A stretch of DNA of 64,000 bases from Zygnema circumcarinatum (GCA_037447605.1 CM074806.1:3500112-3564111), one strand, 5' to 3'; positions 1 through 13,200 are shown, numbered from the stretch's first letter. The notes: generated from the letters alone by a model not told the origin. Numbers and translations: made by a program.

Positions 1-264
1 AGGGGAGGCGGGGGGAATGTGGTGGTCAGTGGAAGGGAGCTGAAGGCGGAATTGCGAGGGAGAGGGTTGGTTTGGTGTAAAGGGGTTGTAAGGGGGAGGG
101 AGAGGAAGTGGGGTAGTGAAGCAGGAGAGACTGACTGTTTCTCTGACTGGAGGTGCCAACCAATTTTACTAGGGATCTGTGAGAAATACCTATTTTTGTC
201 ACTAGTGGAGTCTATTTCAGGTTGAAAATTTTGAAAGCCGAAGCTCCTTAGAAACTGGCTGAAG

Positions 265-1513
265 ATGACGCAGGCGAGAGAAACTGTACGAGGTAGCCAT
301 GTGTATCAGGAGATAGTGAGCGAGCAAGAGCCGCAGACGCTGCGCTATGGAGGCTCATCGTCGACCAATCAGCTGGTGCGAGCAGGAAGCGGTTTTCTCG
401 CGGTATGCTCCGCCGAACAGTTTCAAATTTACTCGTCTTGTTCTTGGCCTTGTCAATTTTCTTGGGTTTTGGGGGTTTTACATCACGCTAGCATTACAGT
501 AGCAGAGCGTCCCCCCCCCCACCCGCGCCGGAACGTGCGGGATTCCCTTAACTTCAAATGCGCTATACGAATGGAAAACAGTACGAAACATACGAAATCT
601 CTGTATGGTCGTTAGCACTGCTCTCTCAGATTTTTACCACCCCCGAAGTCGACAAGCTATTTTTCCAGTGCATCCCTACCGATACTACTACCTCAAGAGG
701 GAGACTTTTGTGCTTAACTCTGTCTGCTAACATCTTCAATGTTTATACTTGCATTGGAACTTTAAACTATTCCTCGAGATTTCTGTTATTTGCTCTTCAA
801 TGAAGAACAGCGGTGTTTTGCTTTTACTGTGTGATGTCTCGTGTTCGATGCTTTTATCTAGGCTATACTGTTAAAGGAACCCTTTGACATTCAAAATGCG
901 TGTTGCGTGCAGGCAACAGTCGCAGTGATCGTGTCTTTGGCGCTTGTTTTTGGGGCCCTTGGAATCAACAGCGTGATTATCTCTCGAGGTGAGCGCTTGG
1001 AAGGGAGACACTCTGAAGCAAAAGGGACTGCGTTTGTGGGTTTTGGATGTTGTGCGTGAGGGGACTGTGGAGGGACGGCGGATGACACTCCCACCTCCTC
1101 CACACACACTGCTGCGCTTTCGTCGGAAAAACTCAAATGTCAATGGACCCCAGCTCGCATTACCTTCCAGTGTGGACCTTTCCCTAAGCCAATGTAGCGA
1201 GTGTACGACTACCATGGTGCTTCATGCACCATGTGCCCCAGTCGTACGGCAAATCGTACAGCTATGTGTACGGACAGCATGGCCGACGTACAGTACCGTA
1301 CGGTCGCTTATCCCAAGCGCCTCTTGGCTTAGAGGGACGCGCGTCAGGGGCGACCAATGCCGCGTGGCGCCTCGCCACTGGCAAATCCTGCGAGCTGGCT
1401 TGAAACCAGCGTGACGAAGAGAGAGCCTTGCTACGGCCATGAACTATAGAGCATGAAACTAAATGTGAGGAGTCAAGGGAAAGGACGTGTTGATCAAACT
1501 TTTTGAAATATCC

Positions 1514-1545
<32 letters not shown>

Positions 1546-4266
1546 CGTGCTTTTTGGTGCAGGTTATCCGACGTCGATCAGAGGGGCCTCTAGGGGTGAG
1601 TGCGTGAGCGTGTGGCCGGACCTCTGCAAGTTTGTGGACCCGCTGCCCGTTCCGGCGAGCATTGACGCCGCCACAGGGGACGTGCTCACGATGGGAGCCT
1701 ACAGGACCGTGCATGTGAGCCGGCTGCCTAGTCACCTTTTCTTAATGCATACGAGCTAGTTTCCCACCAGCAGCAGCAGATGAGCCCCGTAGCTTTTCGT
1801 ATTCAAAGCACTCGTTCCGACTTTTATTGCCTGTTGAAATCCACCTGCATTCCAAAAAACTTCGTTCCTCTCGTTTTTGGAGATAATTACAAAAACTCGG
1901 CTTTTATTTTAATATGCAGAAAATTCATCGAGATATGCCGGCGACTCCGGTGTATGCCTTTGGGCCCTCGGAAGAGCTTGCAACAGTGCCTGGCCCCACT
2001 TTGGAAGCAAAGCGAGGGATAGTGACACGTGTCCAATGGGTGAACAACATCACTGATGCGCATTACATGCTGACAGTGGACACCACCCTCATGTGGGCCA
2101 ACCCCCAGCTTGGCGGCGTGCCCATCAGTACGCCCCACATTCGCACCAATTTCAACCAATTCTCAACCAACCAACCAACCAACCAATTCTCACCAATTTC
2201 ACACGTCTCTACATTTGAGAAAAGGTTTCTCTTCCGGACTTCTGTGTTCTAACCAGATCGATGGTTTTTTTCCGCAGCTCCCCACCTTCACGGCGGTGAG
2301 GTAGAGAGCGCATCAGACGGCAATGCAGACGCATGGTGGACGAACGCGGGAGAGAAGGGCCCAAAGTATGTGAAGTCGCTCTACACTTACGCGAACGAGC
2401 AGGAGCCGGCCACCCTCTGGTATCACGACCATACCATCGGAGTAACGAGGCTCAGCGTTTATTTGGGTAAATTAAAGCAGAAACTTTCCTAATCCTCAAT
2501 TACAACGCGAGTGTGCTGTCAGTCGACAGGTTTCATGGCGCCGCGGCACGCTTTTTTGCAATATATGAGGAATAACGGCAATTGCGCATGTTAGAAACAA
2601 AGAGAATATTGAGAAGGTTGAATTGTGCTTTTGTCGGCAGGCTTAGCAGGTCTGTACATTCTACGAGACCCCACTGGGATGGAGTCCAGTTTGCAGCTGC
2701 CTAGTGGCGAGTTTGAGCTGCCACTTGTCATTCAAGACAAGCAGCTGCGAGAAGACGGCACTCTGGACTTCCCTCTGTCCGGCATCAACCCGCACGTGCA
2801 CCCATACTGGGTACCAAAGTTCTTTGGAAATTTTATTCTTGTCAATGGAAAGGTGTGTCACACAAACATTCTTCCTATCAGCTCCTGTTTTCGTTAACTT
2901 CCTTGATTCGTGGAAACCCTTAAAACCCTAAAAAGTACAAGAGAGTGAAAATGCTAATGCCTCGGCATGTCCCCCTCGACACCACAGGCATGGCCATACA
3001 TGAAAGTCGAAAGGCGACAATATCGCTTCCGTATTCTGAACGCCTGCAACGCAAGATACCTGAACATCACCTTCGTCATCATTCCGGAGCCGAATAGCAA
3101 ATCGATTCCCATCGACTTCATGCTGCCGGATGGCGCTCTCCTGCCGTTTCATCAGATAGGAAGCGACGGCGGCTATCTCAACCAGCCTGTCGAGTTGCAA
3201 TACGTGTATTTAGGACCTGGCGAACGAGCTGACGTAATTGTTGATTTCTCTCCCCTCGATCTTGAAGAAACTTCGGTGTATATTGGGAACGGAGCTCACG
3301 TTCCCAACAAGAAAACAGATCCGAATGTCCGTGACAACACTGTGGTGATGCGCTTCCTAGTAAAGGAAACTCCGTTACAGAAATCGGAAGAAGTTCGAGC
3401 CTTGGTTGCAAGCCCAAAGCTGCCCCAAATACTAAATTCCATTTCAGAAGCAGACCCCAACTCTGCTACCTTCACGCGATACATTGTTATGCGTGAATAT
3501 AGTGTGGGGGGCATTCCCGCAATCTCACTGTTAGGGGAGAGAAAGTGGTCTGACCCGGTGACTGAAACGCCCACAGAAGTGAGTTCCCATAATCCAACCA
3601 TAGCAATCTGAAGTTGCTGAATCTCTACAAACACCATGTTTGTGTTATAGTTCATGCCCTGAAAAAACGAAGCGCTAACATTGTGCAGGGAACGACGGAG
3701 ATTTGGACCATAATCAACCTGACAAGCGGCCCTCACCCGATGCACTTCCATCTCACGGCCCATCGCCTGCTGAGTCGCCAACCTCTCGACCGCGAGAGAG
3801 CTGAAGGAGGGCTCTGCTCCGTCACCAACAGCAGTCTCCCCTCCTGCTACACGGGCCCCGCCATGCCGCCGTTTCCGAATGAGGTGGGGTGGAAGGACAC
3901 AACGGACATGCCGGCGGCGTCGGTGACGCGCATCCTCATGCGCTTCACTTCGCAGGTTCGTGGCGGTCATCTCTGAAGCCGCTCTTCCGAATGATAATAA
4001 TATGCTCTGTGGTGGCCTGAGCCTTTTTGTTTCTGCTCTGGGATGCGGCTCCCTCGCACACTTTGCTGTGAAATAATCGACACGAGCATGCGGAAGTTTG
4101 AAATAATTGCCTCCAATATCCTCCTCTGTTGTGTGCGCAGAGTGGCAGGCCCTTCGGATTCGACCCGACGGAGGGTCCCGGGTACGCGTGGCACTGCCAC
4201 AGCCTGGACCACGAGGACAACGAGATGATGCGCCCCTTCGTGGTGCTGCGCGCCCCGCCGCCATAG
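265..4266 (+). CDS. LPR1-like multicopper oxidase with N-terminal membrane anchor
   Basis: Three-cupredoxin multicopper oxidase of the CotA/bilirubin-oxidase class, closest in kind to the plant ferroxidases LPR1/LPR2, which oxidise iron at the cell surface. Nine exons read in phase: 265-402, 913-988, 1563-1714, 1920-2127, 2278-2466, 2641-2852, 2988-3578, 3689-3955, 4141-4266, giving 652 residues. All four copper motifs are present: HLHG (194-197), WYHDH (239-243), HPMHFH (537-542) and HCH-x3-H-x4-M (629-640), so it should be active. Residues 47-70, coded by the second exon, are a hydrophobic segment following a 46-residue hydrophilic head, which suggests a type II membrane anchor rather than the cleaved signal peptide expected for LPR1. 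The start is the first ATG in phase with exon 2; exon 1 is the least certain part. Ferroxidase activity is inferred from family; another phenol or metal oxidase role is possible. Confidence 0.92.
1203..1304. promoter_or_regulatory. Cluster of GTAC/CGTAC motifs inside the oxidase gene (intron 2)
   Basis: Seven GTAC cores lie within about 100 bp of intron 2 (near 1203, 1244, 1256, 1268, 1288, 1293 and 1298), most in the form CGTAC. GTAC is the core recognised by SBP-box factors, including the copper-response regulators CRR1 of Chlamydomonas and SPL7 of Arabidopsis. Placement inside a copper enzyme gene is suggestive, but similar clusters occur elsewhere in this window, so copper control is only a hypothesis. 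Confidence 0.35.
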
Positions 4267-5262
4267 AAGCCGCCTCCTCACTCGACTGTGCGGAGCTTTG
4301 TAGCTATAGAAGTGGATACTGGCTCGCTGATCGTTCATTCTTTCATTGCTCGCAGACGGTGCAGAGGTCTGTGAGGTTAGGTGGTGCCCCCACTGCGATG
4401 GAGTTTGTTGATATGTACAATTTGGACTAATTAATGACAGCCGTCTGGGCATAAGCATGATTTATAGGCTTGATATCGAACTTTTGTAGGGCAGATCTGC
4501 GCTTTTGTTGGTTATCTGAACGACTCAATTTCTATAACCGCCCAAGTGTTAATAGATGATTGAAACGGAAATGCGAACACTTGCGTGAAAGGGATTGTTC
4601 TTGCTTCAAATGCAACCCCCGCTATTCACCCCGCTATAATTAATTGCTAATTATGAAGCACGCCTTTTTAAGTCTTGTTGTGTTTTCCGCTTCCCTCCAT
4701 GTTCGCTCAACGTTGCCTCAAAATCGGTGCTATGGCGATGATGGAGTGGTTCTGCTTCTGCATGCATGCTGACGAGAGTCGTGCTCGCGTTTCCTCCCTC
4801 AGTTACACGTCGTGCTTTCGAGGTAAGGCCTGAGAACAACTCTGAGTGGAGTCTTCGTGTGATTTTGACATTTGTCGCGTCGGGCATGTCCACGCCTATG
4901 TCCATGTCCATGTCCATGTTCATGTGCATGTGCATGTCTATGTTCATGTCCATGTGCATGTCTATGTTCATGTCCATGTGCATGTCTATGTTCATGTCCA
5001 TGTGCATGTGCATGCTCATGTTGGCAGCACGCGCATGGCGGCATGGCACTTCGTGGGATAGCGCGAACGCACATCCCCGCGTGAACAGGCGGACGTGCGG
5101 CACTGTTCCAATATATCGAGATATCGGCACGTGCTTGTCGATACTATACGGTCTCCACACGCCTCGGTGCCTCGCGGTCGCGGGCTGCAGCTGCCGCGCC
5201 CTCTCTCGTCTCCCCCAGAAAGAGAGACCGAGAGAGAGTGAGAGGTAGGCGGGCCGGAGGCC
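4267..5262. other. Intergenic region with 24-bp minisatellite
   Basis: This spacer separates the oxidase stop codon from the OTU1-like start. It holds the oxidase 3' UTR, a CATG-rich minisatellite (4887-5025), a short ATATCG-type palindromic stretch near 5110-5150 and a GA-rich run just upstream of 5263. I see no coding exon. Confidence 0.7.
4887..5025. repeat. CATG-rich minisatellite, 24-bp unit
   Basis: A 24-bp unit starting CATGTCTATG and ending CCATGTG is repeated about three times in tandem and flanked by degenerate 6-bp CATGTN units. All reading frames stay open across it, producing spurious His/Met/Val-rich open frames on both strands. Confidence 0.9.
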
Positions 5263-8160
5263 ATGGCGGGCATGCTGGTGGTGCGCCGCGTCATGGCGGC
5301 CGACAACAGCTGCCTCTTCTCCGCTATTGGGTGAGGCCCTGCCTTCCTTCTCTCAACAATTCAGCCTTTTCTATTTTCTCCTCGCACTCTCAAACCCCCC
5401 TTCCCCTTTCCCTCTCTCGTCTCTCCAAGTCCCTTATCTTTTTATTTTCGCCTGCTTTCATATTTTTTTTTTTCTGATCATATGAACTGATATCTTAATT
5501 TTAGTGCCAAGCTGTGTTCAATTTCCCTTCTCCTGAACACGTTCTCTCTCAATGAATATCGCTGAAAGAGTTTTCCGAGCAATCGGGTCCCTCCATTTGC
5601 TTCTGATTTTTTTTCCTAATTTCCTTATGCCTGATTTGCTCATTCTTTCTTGCACTCCCCTCGGTTGGTGGTTGCTTTATCCGATCTGCTGTCTCTTGTC
5701 GAAGCCACCTGAAGCGTTAGGAGGAAAGAGAGGGGGTTCGAAGTATTTCTGAATCTCATTCCAATCGTTATTGCCGGTTCCCCCTCTTCTCTCTCCCCCC
5801 TCCCTCCAGTTCCCCTTTCCCGTTCTGCACCCTTCCTCTCTCTTTCTCTCTCCCGTTCTTGTACTTCTCATATTGATGAAAAGGGGTTGTACGTTCTAGA
5901 TATGTGATGGAGAACGATCGAAAAAAAGCTGCGGAATTACGGCAGGTCTGAATTGTTTTCCCAAGTTCTCGTGTGCGGAAGCAACTGGTTTGCTTTTGGC
6001 GATTCTGCTGTTTTGACCGCGTGAAGAACGAAGCCACTTGACATGCACGCTCGTCAGAGCTCATAAACTCACCTCCAGAGTTTCCGTTTCTTTAATTGAA
6101 TGATTTTGTCATGAACAGGTCATTGCTGCGACAGTCATAAGCGATGCTGAAAAGTTCAATGATGCATTTCTTGGAAAACCTAATGAGGAGTATTGCCAGT
6201 GGATCTTGAATCCTGAAAAGTGGGGAGGTATGAGTGGACGCCTGAGCATTGTGATCTACCTACTTTCACAGCTGTATCTCATCGTCATGTGCACCAGGTT
6301 CTCTATTTCTTTAAGCATACATGCACCTATATGACCAATTCACAGAGGAACATCCACTTTAGGTTTTAATATTTCTTCCCTTTCATTGTCTTCTATGGTT
6401 CAGTCACTTGCCAATTTCTCTGAGCATCGACCTTGTCAACCTAGTGATTGTAGAACTCGGCTTTGGCACTTTGCTTAAGAAAATCACAGAATGGATTTGC
6501 CAGATCCAGGGTTTCTTCCTCGTTTGATATTACGATTTTGTGACGTCAATAAATGTCACGAGGGATAGATTGGGGCAAAGCCTTGTTCTTTTAAGTCGGG
6601 CCTTTATGGTGTCTGGCAATTTGCCTGTGGTGGCGAGTGCATTTCTAAAAGAAAATGTGCATTTCTTACAACTCGGAACCTTAGCTGGAGTTGCAAATCG
6701 TAAGCAGCTGATCGTCACCTGTGGCTGATGAGCAGGTGCAATTGAGCTTGCGATTCTTGCTGACTACTATGGTCGGGAAATAGCCGCTTATGATATTCAG
6801 ACAAGGCGATGTGATGTCTATGGCCAGGTACCGTGATATGTATTCAATCGTTTTTAACTTGTTTATCGGTTGCATCGGATCAAGTGTGTGGGGAGAGAAT
6901 GTAATGTGCTTATGGTTGAAATGCAGTCACAAGGGCACTGAAATTGCGCACTCTAAGGGCTCTCGCCGTTGTAAGTCATTTGTGTTGCTCTGCGTATCTT
7001 TTGGTGTCAGCAAATCATCCTGATTCATTATAACTCGTTTCTTTACTCTTATTCGTCCAATCTTTGACAGAACAAAAATTTTGAGGAAAGGGTCATGCTC
7101 ATTTACGACGGCCTTCATTACGACGCTTTGGCTGTAAGTTCTCGTTCAGAGAATATTTCTGCAGCTCTACAGTGCTGAAGAAGTATGCTGAAAGTGAGAC
7201 GGACTCCAAGAAGCGGAACCGGCCCTTTGGGAAATGTTTGCAATCTCTTTGTATACAACATGATATCGTCATTTTCCGAAACCAGTATGCCGAAAATCAT
7301 GGTCATGTTCAGAAGGACAAAAAGAAATTCTGGAGAAAAAGGAAGGAATCAAGCCACGTCTAAATTAGTCATTTCGCTTTCCTTTGGCTTCTTGAACGAA
7401 CAACTTCTGTGCATCTAGAGTGAGAGAGAAAAAGATTGAGAGAGCGAGAGGTGGAGAGAAGGAGAGTCTGCTATACTTTGACTTCTGTCTCTCCCCTCGT
7501 TCTTCTCTCTTATCTCTTTTCACTTGGTATGTTAAGTACGTTGCAGCCATGTTTCTCGAACTCTGCCTCTCTTTTGCTGACTTCCGCAGGGTGACTTCCG
7601 ACCTCCAGGTGTCACCTTTGGAAGGTGCGCCGGAGGACTTTGATCAGACCATACTTTCTGTGAAGGAGAGGGGCACCCTGTTGGAGGTGGAGGCGCTGGC
7701 AAGGAGGGTGGTCGACGAGGCCTCTAGGTGCCACTCTGCCCTGATTTTGCTTCTCGTTTCAGGAAGTCCAGATTTCATACGGATCATGCTTTCAATGTGT
7801 TGCTTATTTGGTTTTGAGGTGCGTTGCCGACCAAGAGGCTGAGATCATCGAAAATCTTAAAAAGAGTATTGTGAGCGTATGCTGATGGTCTGATCGTATG
7901 GTGATGATGATGATGATGCAGGTCTCGAAAGTTTACCGATATGTCGAAGTTTACATTGAGATGTGCAGTTTGCCAGCAAGGAGTAAAAGGACAAAAGGTA
8001 TGCCTCCCCTCCTTGACGTTACCAGCAGCAAGGCTTGACTCGAGTGCTTGGGCGTATGGAGCATGGAGTGACTTTATGTGTTTGTTCGTTGATGGAGCTC
8101 TTGCAGGAAGCTGTAGCACATGCGACTGCCACGGGCCACGGAAACTTTCAAGAGTATTAG
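5263..8160 (+). CDS. OTU1/YOD1-type deubiquitinase
   Basis: OTU-family cysteine protease that removes ubiquitin, orthologous in layout to plant OTU2 and animal/fungal YOD1/OTU1, which act with Cdc48/p97. Eight exons in phase: 5263-5330, 5900-5945, 6119-6227, 6736-6827, 7071-7133, 7609-7727, 7922-7997, 8107-8160; 208 residues, the length I recall for the Arabidopsis protein. Catalytic residues are visible as D14-N-S-C17 and H121 in YDGLHYD. A C-terminal C2H2 finger is present (C180, C183, H196, H202). As in plants, the protein starts directly with the OTU domain and lacks the N-terminal UBX-like domain of yeast and animal forms. The ATG at 5263 fits the family N-terminus. Exon 6 uses the acceptor at 7608; an AG about 20 bp upstream would shift the frame. 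Confidence 0.95.
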
Positions 8161-9807
8161 CCACTCTCCCTTCCGCTTAGTCAAATAGTTTTCCATTTTT
8201 TCAAGTGGTCATACATTCTTTTTTCAAGCATATCACATTAGCGCAGAATCAGCTAGAATACTATACCTCATGCTTTGCGGACCAAGCCTTCAGCACTTAA
8301 CAGGATAGCTTTGCGCCTTGACATCCTACTTCTCTGTCTTCCAACTCCTGCGTTAGAAGTCCTGCCTGTAAATCCTCCACGCAACATAGGATAACGTAGC
8401 ATCCAAGGCCTGTGTTCAAGGAAATTGGGTACAAACGGAGTCAAATCTTATTTTTTGATATCTCTGAACTTGGACTAAAACTAGGCGTCAGACCACCGCC
8501 AAGCCGCAAACCACAAAAGTTAGTCACACTATGCAGAATCCAAAAAGACAAATGCGAGCCTCAAATAGAGGATATTTTAAAAATATAAATGCTAAATGTA
8601 TTGTTGTTTTGATTTTTTTTTTTGTAAGATGTGTATGTAGCCAAAAAAGGTGCGTAAATAATAAATTCCTATTTTAATATGTAAACCCGAAAGTAGCAAC
8701 CTTCAAGTTGAAGTGTTTTTGACTGGACAAATAATCTGTCATTTTCTTCTCCTGTCGCCTCCAGCTTTTCCTCCTCTCTCGTTCTTTCTCTTCTTTCTCC
8801 TCCACCTACCTCCTCTCTTTTGTCTCGGTATTTCTGGTCATCGACTGCATCTCGAACAAACTATTATGACGGTGGAGAAGGCACCGAAGTGTTTTCAGTA
8901 CATTTTTGTTTTGAAGGAGAGCAGGCTAGCTGTGAATTAAACGTACACTCCGTTCACAATCCCGCGTTCCTAGTGCCGCTGCGTGCACACCTTTTTTTTT
9001 CACTCCGCGCACACCCTCGGTTGTGCACGGACCGCGACGGCCTGCGCCCACGTCTCTCGGTCCGACTTCACGAGCGCTTTGAGAATTGAGAGGGAGGGGG
9101 GAGGGGGGAGGGGGGAGGGAGAGGGACCTCAAACAAGGAGCTGAAGAGGACGCACGGCAGGAGAGGATAGGACAGCAGCGGGGCTTGGATAACATATACT
9201 ACTCTCTCCCCCTCTCTCTCCCCTTCTCTCCCCCTCTTCCTCTCTCCCTCTCTCCCCCTCTCCCTCTCCCTCCCTGCTCTCCGATCCCTAAAAGGGCGGC
9301 GCTGCGTGCATCACGTCGCGACATCAGCGGCACCGTACGGCGCCAATTCCGTACGAAACCGACAAGGCGCCCGGCCGTGGTCCACGGCCCGTGGATCACT
9401 GCTAATGTCGGTGACACGATTTGTGTATGGCACCGACAAAATTTGAAGTACGAACGTGACACGAGGGGGGCCTTCGCTTGACTGTGCGCGGGGGATATAT
9501 TCCATCCCAAATGGGACTCCTCCACGTGGCGTGTAACTGCCACTAACGACAAATCTTAAGCTCTGGAGAAGCGCGCGGGGATCTCCGTATGGCCACTTTT
9601 GGCGCCTGCATGCCTAAAGACGACAAACGACACAAAGCGACAGCGGAACTGCCACCAGCGCGGCCGGCCGGCCGTACGGCCCACATGAAGACTACCCTTT
9701 GGGCCTTCGGCCGCGCGGCCAATGGCCTCGCGCCGCGTGGCAGCCTTACGTTCAGCAGGCGTGCACGTAGCCATTCATCCCTCGTTTCTTCGTATTCTTA
9801 TTTCCCT
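8161..9807. other. Intergenic region, no gene seen
   Basis: The spacer between the OTU1-like and TASH3 genes (converging transcription) contains A/T-rich sequence, long CT/GA runs (8745-8820, 9090-9125, 9200-9280) and a GC-rich stretch with CGTACGG palindromes near 9331-9350 and 9676. I could not assemble a convincing exon on either strand. Confidence 0.6.
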
Positions 9808-10105
9808 TATGTTTTCCGCTCCCAAGCTTTTTGCTTTTGTGCTCAGGTCCTTTGCGACCAGTCCCTCATGGTTCCACATCATGATGTTGTCCATGCACAT
9901 TTGATGGCTTCATCGCCATCGTGAGATCAATGCCATTTTCCCGGCTTTTATTCGCCTTCAAGCTGGGAGAAAGTGGTATTGAACTCACGATGGCGATGAT
10001 GCCATCAAATGTACATGGACAAAGTCATCATGGGGAACCGCGAGGGAAATGGTCACGAAGGACCTAAGGACAAAAGAAAAAGCTAGGGGCGGAAAACTAC
10101 GCGTC
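9808..10105. repeat. Inverted-repeat (foldback) element, about 140-bp arms
   Basis: The left arm (about 9808-9955) and right arm (about 9965-10105) are imperfect reverse complements separated by a loop of about 10 bp. Each arm is one copy of a unit running from a TTGATCTCACGATGGCGA-like end to CCTAAG(G/C)ACAAAAGAA. Related units recur near 31.35, 31.57, 32.29 and 39.44 kb, one of them abutting a hAT-type transposase fragment. It behaves like a MITE or foldback element; no target-site duplication was identified. Confidence 0.75.
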
Positions 10106-10298
10106 AAGGCTTGTTCTATCCGTGATTTTCCGTTGTTGTGTTGATGCGATCCGGACCTTTTCAGAGCAACTTGTCAACCCTGCCACGATGAACAGCGAAA
10201 CTGACGCACTTAAGCGATAACAAGACTGAAATTCTCTCCAAAGATAAACAAAGGCCGAATTATTCATTGACTGTGTCCAGTACATGGAACAGCGCCTA

Positions 10299-13200
10299 TC
10301 ACTTAATCTCAACATAGAGCATGGGCACCAGCCCCGAGACCTTCCCGTCTGGTCCCGGCTCCGTTTTCCGCACCTGCAAAAAAAGGCTTAAGGAATGTCA
10401 ATTTCAGTAGTTTGATATTTAGAAGGCTTTACTTCGAGCATAATAGAATGGTAAAAAAAAAAAAAGGTCTGCAATTTTCACAAACAGAATGTAATAATCC
10501 TCCATCTTCTCTCTTCCAATTTTGCAGGAGGAAGCATAGGAGCAGCTTCTGGAACATAAAAAATGTATCTCACATGGAACCAGCCGTCCACCTCGTACTC
10601 AATCTCCACTTCGTCACCCACCGCCAAGCTCAGCTGCAGCCAATCCGATTGCGACGTCAGCTGACAAGCGATGCTCAACTTTTGAAAGGAGATCAGGAAC
10701 ACTTTTAGGTAACAGAATGTCAATGATCGGCGGACCAAAAACAAGTTCTCCAAATACAGCCATCGCGTGCATCACTAAAGTTCTCCAAATTACACCTTCC
10801 GCCAAAACTTGAATCTTCCATTCCCGACTTCCCCCCTTCCCCCCACCCCCCCCCCCACCTCCCCCTCCCCGTGTCCGGCCCACCCACCCCCCCCCCTGAA
10901 TGCGCAATTGAAGGTTGAATGGTGGTGCACCTCGTCGTCATCGCTCGCGTAGAAGCCGTACAGTGCCCGGCCCACCTGCAGGACTTCCCCCTCCCTGCTT
11001 CGCAGCTCCGCCTCGTCATAGAGGTCGGCAGAGAAGACGGGCGGGGAGGAACGTTCCGCGGCTCCCTCACTGTCCCTCGTGGTTTGACTCGCCCTCGTCT
11101 GACCTCCACAAGCCCACCAAATGTCATTCTCAAGGAATGCATGCAGGGTTGCGGCTGAGGTAGGCTTGCAATCGGCATGCATAATGGTATTCAGTTTTGG
11201 CATGTGTTTCTTTTTTGTATATAGAATTTAACAAATATGGGTGCGCGCAGACGAGACATTGAAGGTCCGGATCGGACAGAATGCAGCCATGCTGAAGGGC
11301 CTTAGTGGGAATGGTTGTGCAGACTGCTCTTTCTGCCAACTGTGAGAAATCGCTGCCGGAAATGAGGATTACCGAGCGAGAGTCTGAGGCCGTCCGTCCT
11401 AATGCACCCAATGGTTTGCCGCCAGTTGTCAGCACCCCAGAAAGGCTCTCCTCATCCTGCCTCACCCAGGGCGGCCGAGTCAGAACAGTATCAGCCAAAT
11501 CAGGAATAGAGAAAGGGAGAAGGACGGGAGGGGGGGCAGTGAGGGGGCGGGAGAGAGAAGGGGGGGGGGGGGAAGGGGGGGGAAGTAGAGAAAGTAAAGC
11601 AGCGGGCGGGAGAGGGGGGGGGAGGGGAGGGGGACTAAACTTGAACGTTGGAGAATGAAACGAGAATAGAACAGTAAATGGATTACAGACGCGAGGAATA
11701 AAGACCCGAGATTGCAACATCATACAAAATAGTGATTGACAATATGATGAGGAGGACATAGAGCTCCGGTTGTTCCTCACCCAATTCCGAAGACTGAACG
11801 AGCCTGCCTTGGAGGAGCCCGTTGGCGACTCAGAGCCGTCCGACAGGTCCGCCTGCCATCAAATGTGGGCACGGGCGACCATGAGAGATTCAGGTTGAAC
11901 TCCACGATGGGATACACAAAACCACCAAAACATGTTCTGTGCAGAAGAAGGTTGAGGAGCACCTACCTCATCCTCGTCTGCGTCCGCCTCCACAAGAGAG
12001 GTGGCCCACAGTTCATCGAAATTGATCGCTGAAGCATAAGACGCTGCCTGCGCGTCCTCTATCTCCTCGTCCCCTTGCAGACTCTCTCCCAGCATCTGGC
12101 CCTCTTTCCACACCAAAAATTAGACTTCATACGATTTCAGACTTGATGAAACTTCAAACATCCATCTCAAAACTTTCTCCTCAAAATAGCAGGAGAGCAC
12201 ATATGCACGGTATGAGTGGGGCCCACCAGTCCCCTTGCGCTGGATGTCGGCGCGTCATCGAGAATAGGAAGGAGGAGAGTGACAGGGGGAAAGTCCGGCA
12301 TGGTCTTGGGAGGTCCCCCATAGGAGAGAAGCTCACGCAACGACTCCTGCAGTACGGCTTCACTCCCAGAAGCATCCGGCGATATGCCCGCTTTGGCACG
12401 ATATGCATCAATCAAGGGCTGACTGCAAAAAGCAGGGATATCACTGCTCACTCTCAGCTGCAAGAAGTTCACACCTTCACGATTCTTTCAGTTGAATAGC
12501 ATCCACGTTGGGGTTCAAAACCTTTCCGAAAGAAGTTCATGAGTTGATAAGGGATATGGGCGACAACCTGACAGGGCCCAATGGCAGATACTTTGAGCGC
12601 GGCACAAAGCAGAAGAGCAGCACGAGGTCCATGAGCCGCTCATGTTCTTCATAGAGCTGCCGCAACTCGTCGTCCTTCCACTCTTCCTGGCTGAAGGCAT
12701 GCTGCCGAATGTCCCTGTGCAGACACCTCTCACTCCCCTCCATCAGAGGCAGGGAAACTTCTGTCTCTGATGGGATACAGCGTTTTTACGGAATGCGAGC
12801 GAGACTAGGAAAATTTTCAATACTACTGAAGTAAGAACTTCCGTTCGGATGTTGCAAGTCTGACATGCCCTATTATCACAACCGATGCGCAAGCAAAGCC
12901 TGTAAAGCTTGTGTGCGTGTTAGCCCTCAACCCATCGGTATCACATGACGTATATATTTCGCTGTTGCTGTTGGCAGAAGCAGTGTCAAAACGGGCGCAG
13001 AATACGCAGACAATACGCTGTACCGACGGAGTGCGCTATTAGGCGGTCCAGTGAATAATCTTTGACTTGCATGCGCATCGAGACCGATCAATACCACATG
13101 TGACACAACAAACCGTCATGTCGCCTGACATGTATGGCGTTCTAAGTCAGCTAAAACTGCTGTGCTGGAAACCTATTTCATGGCTAGACCAAAAGCCGAT

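Noticed and set aside
4651-5160. Long His/Met-rich open frames on both strands across the minisatellite
   Set aside because: They are produced by the CATG repeat, which has no stop in any frame; there is no splice context or family similarity.
9796-10105. Possible protein-coding exon in the repeated unit
   Set aside because: Copies of the unit differ by frame-breaking changes and appear in both orientations; they behave as a repeat, not an exon.
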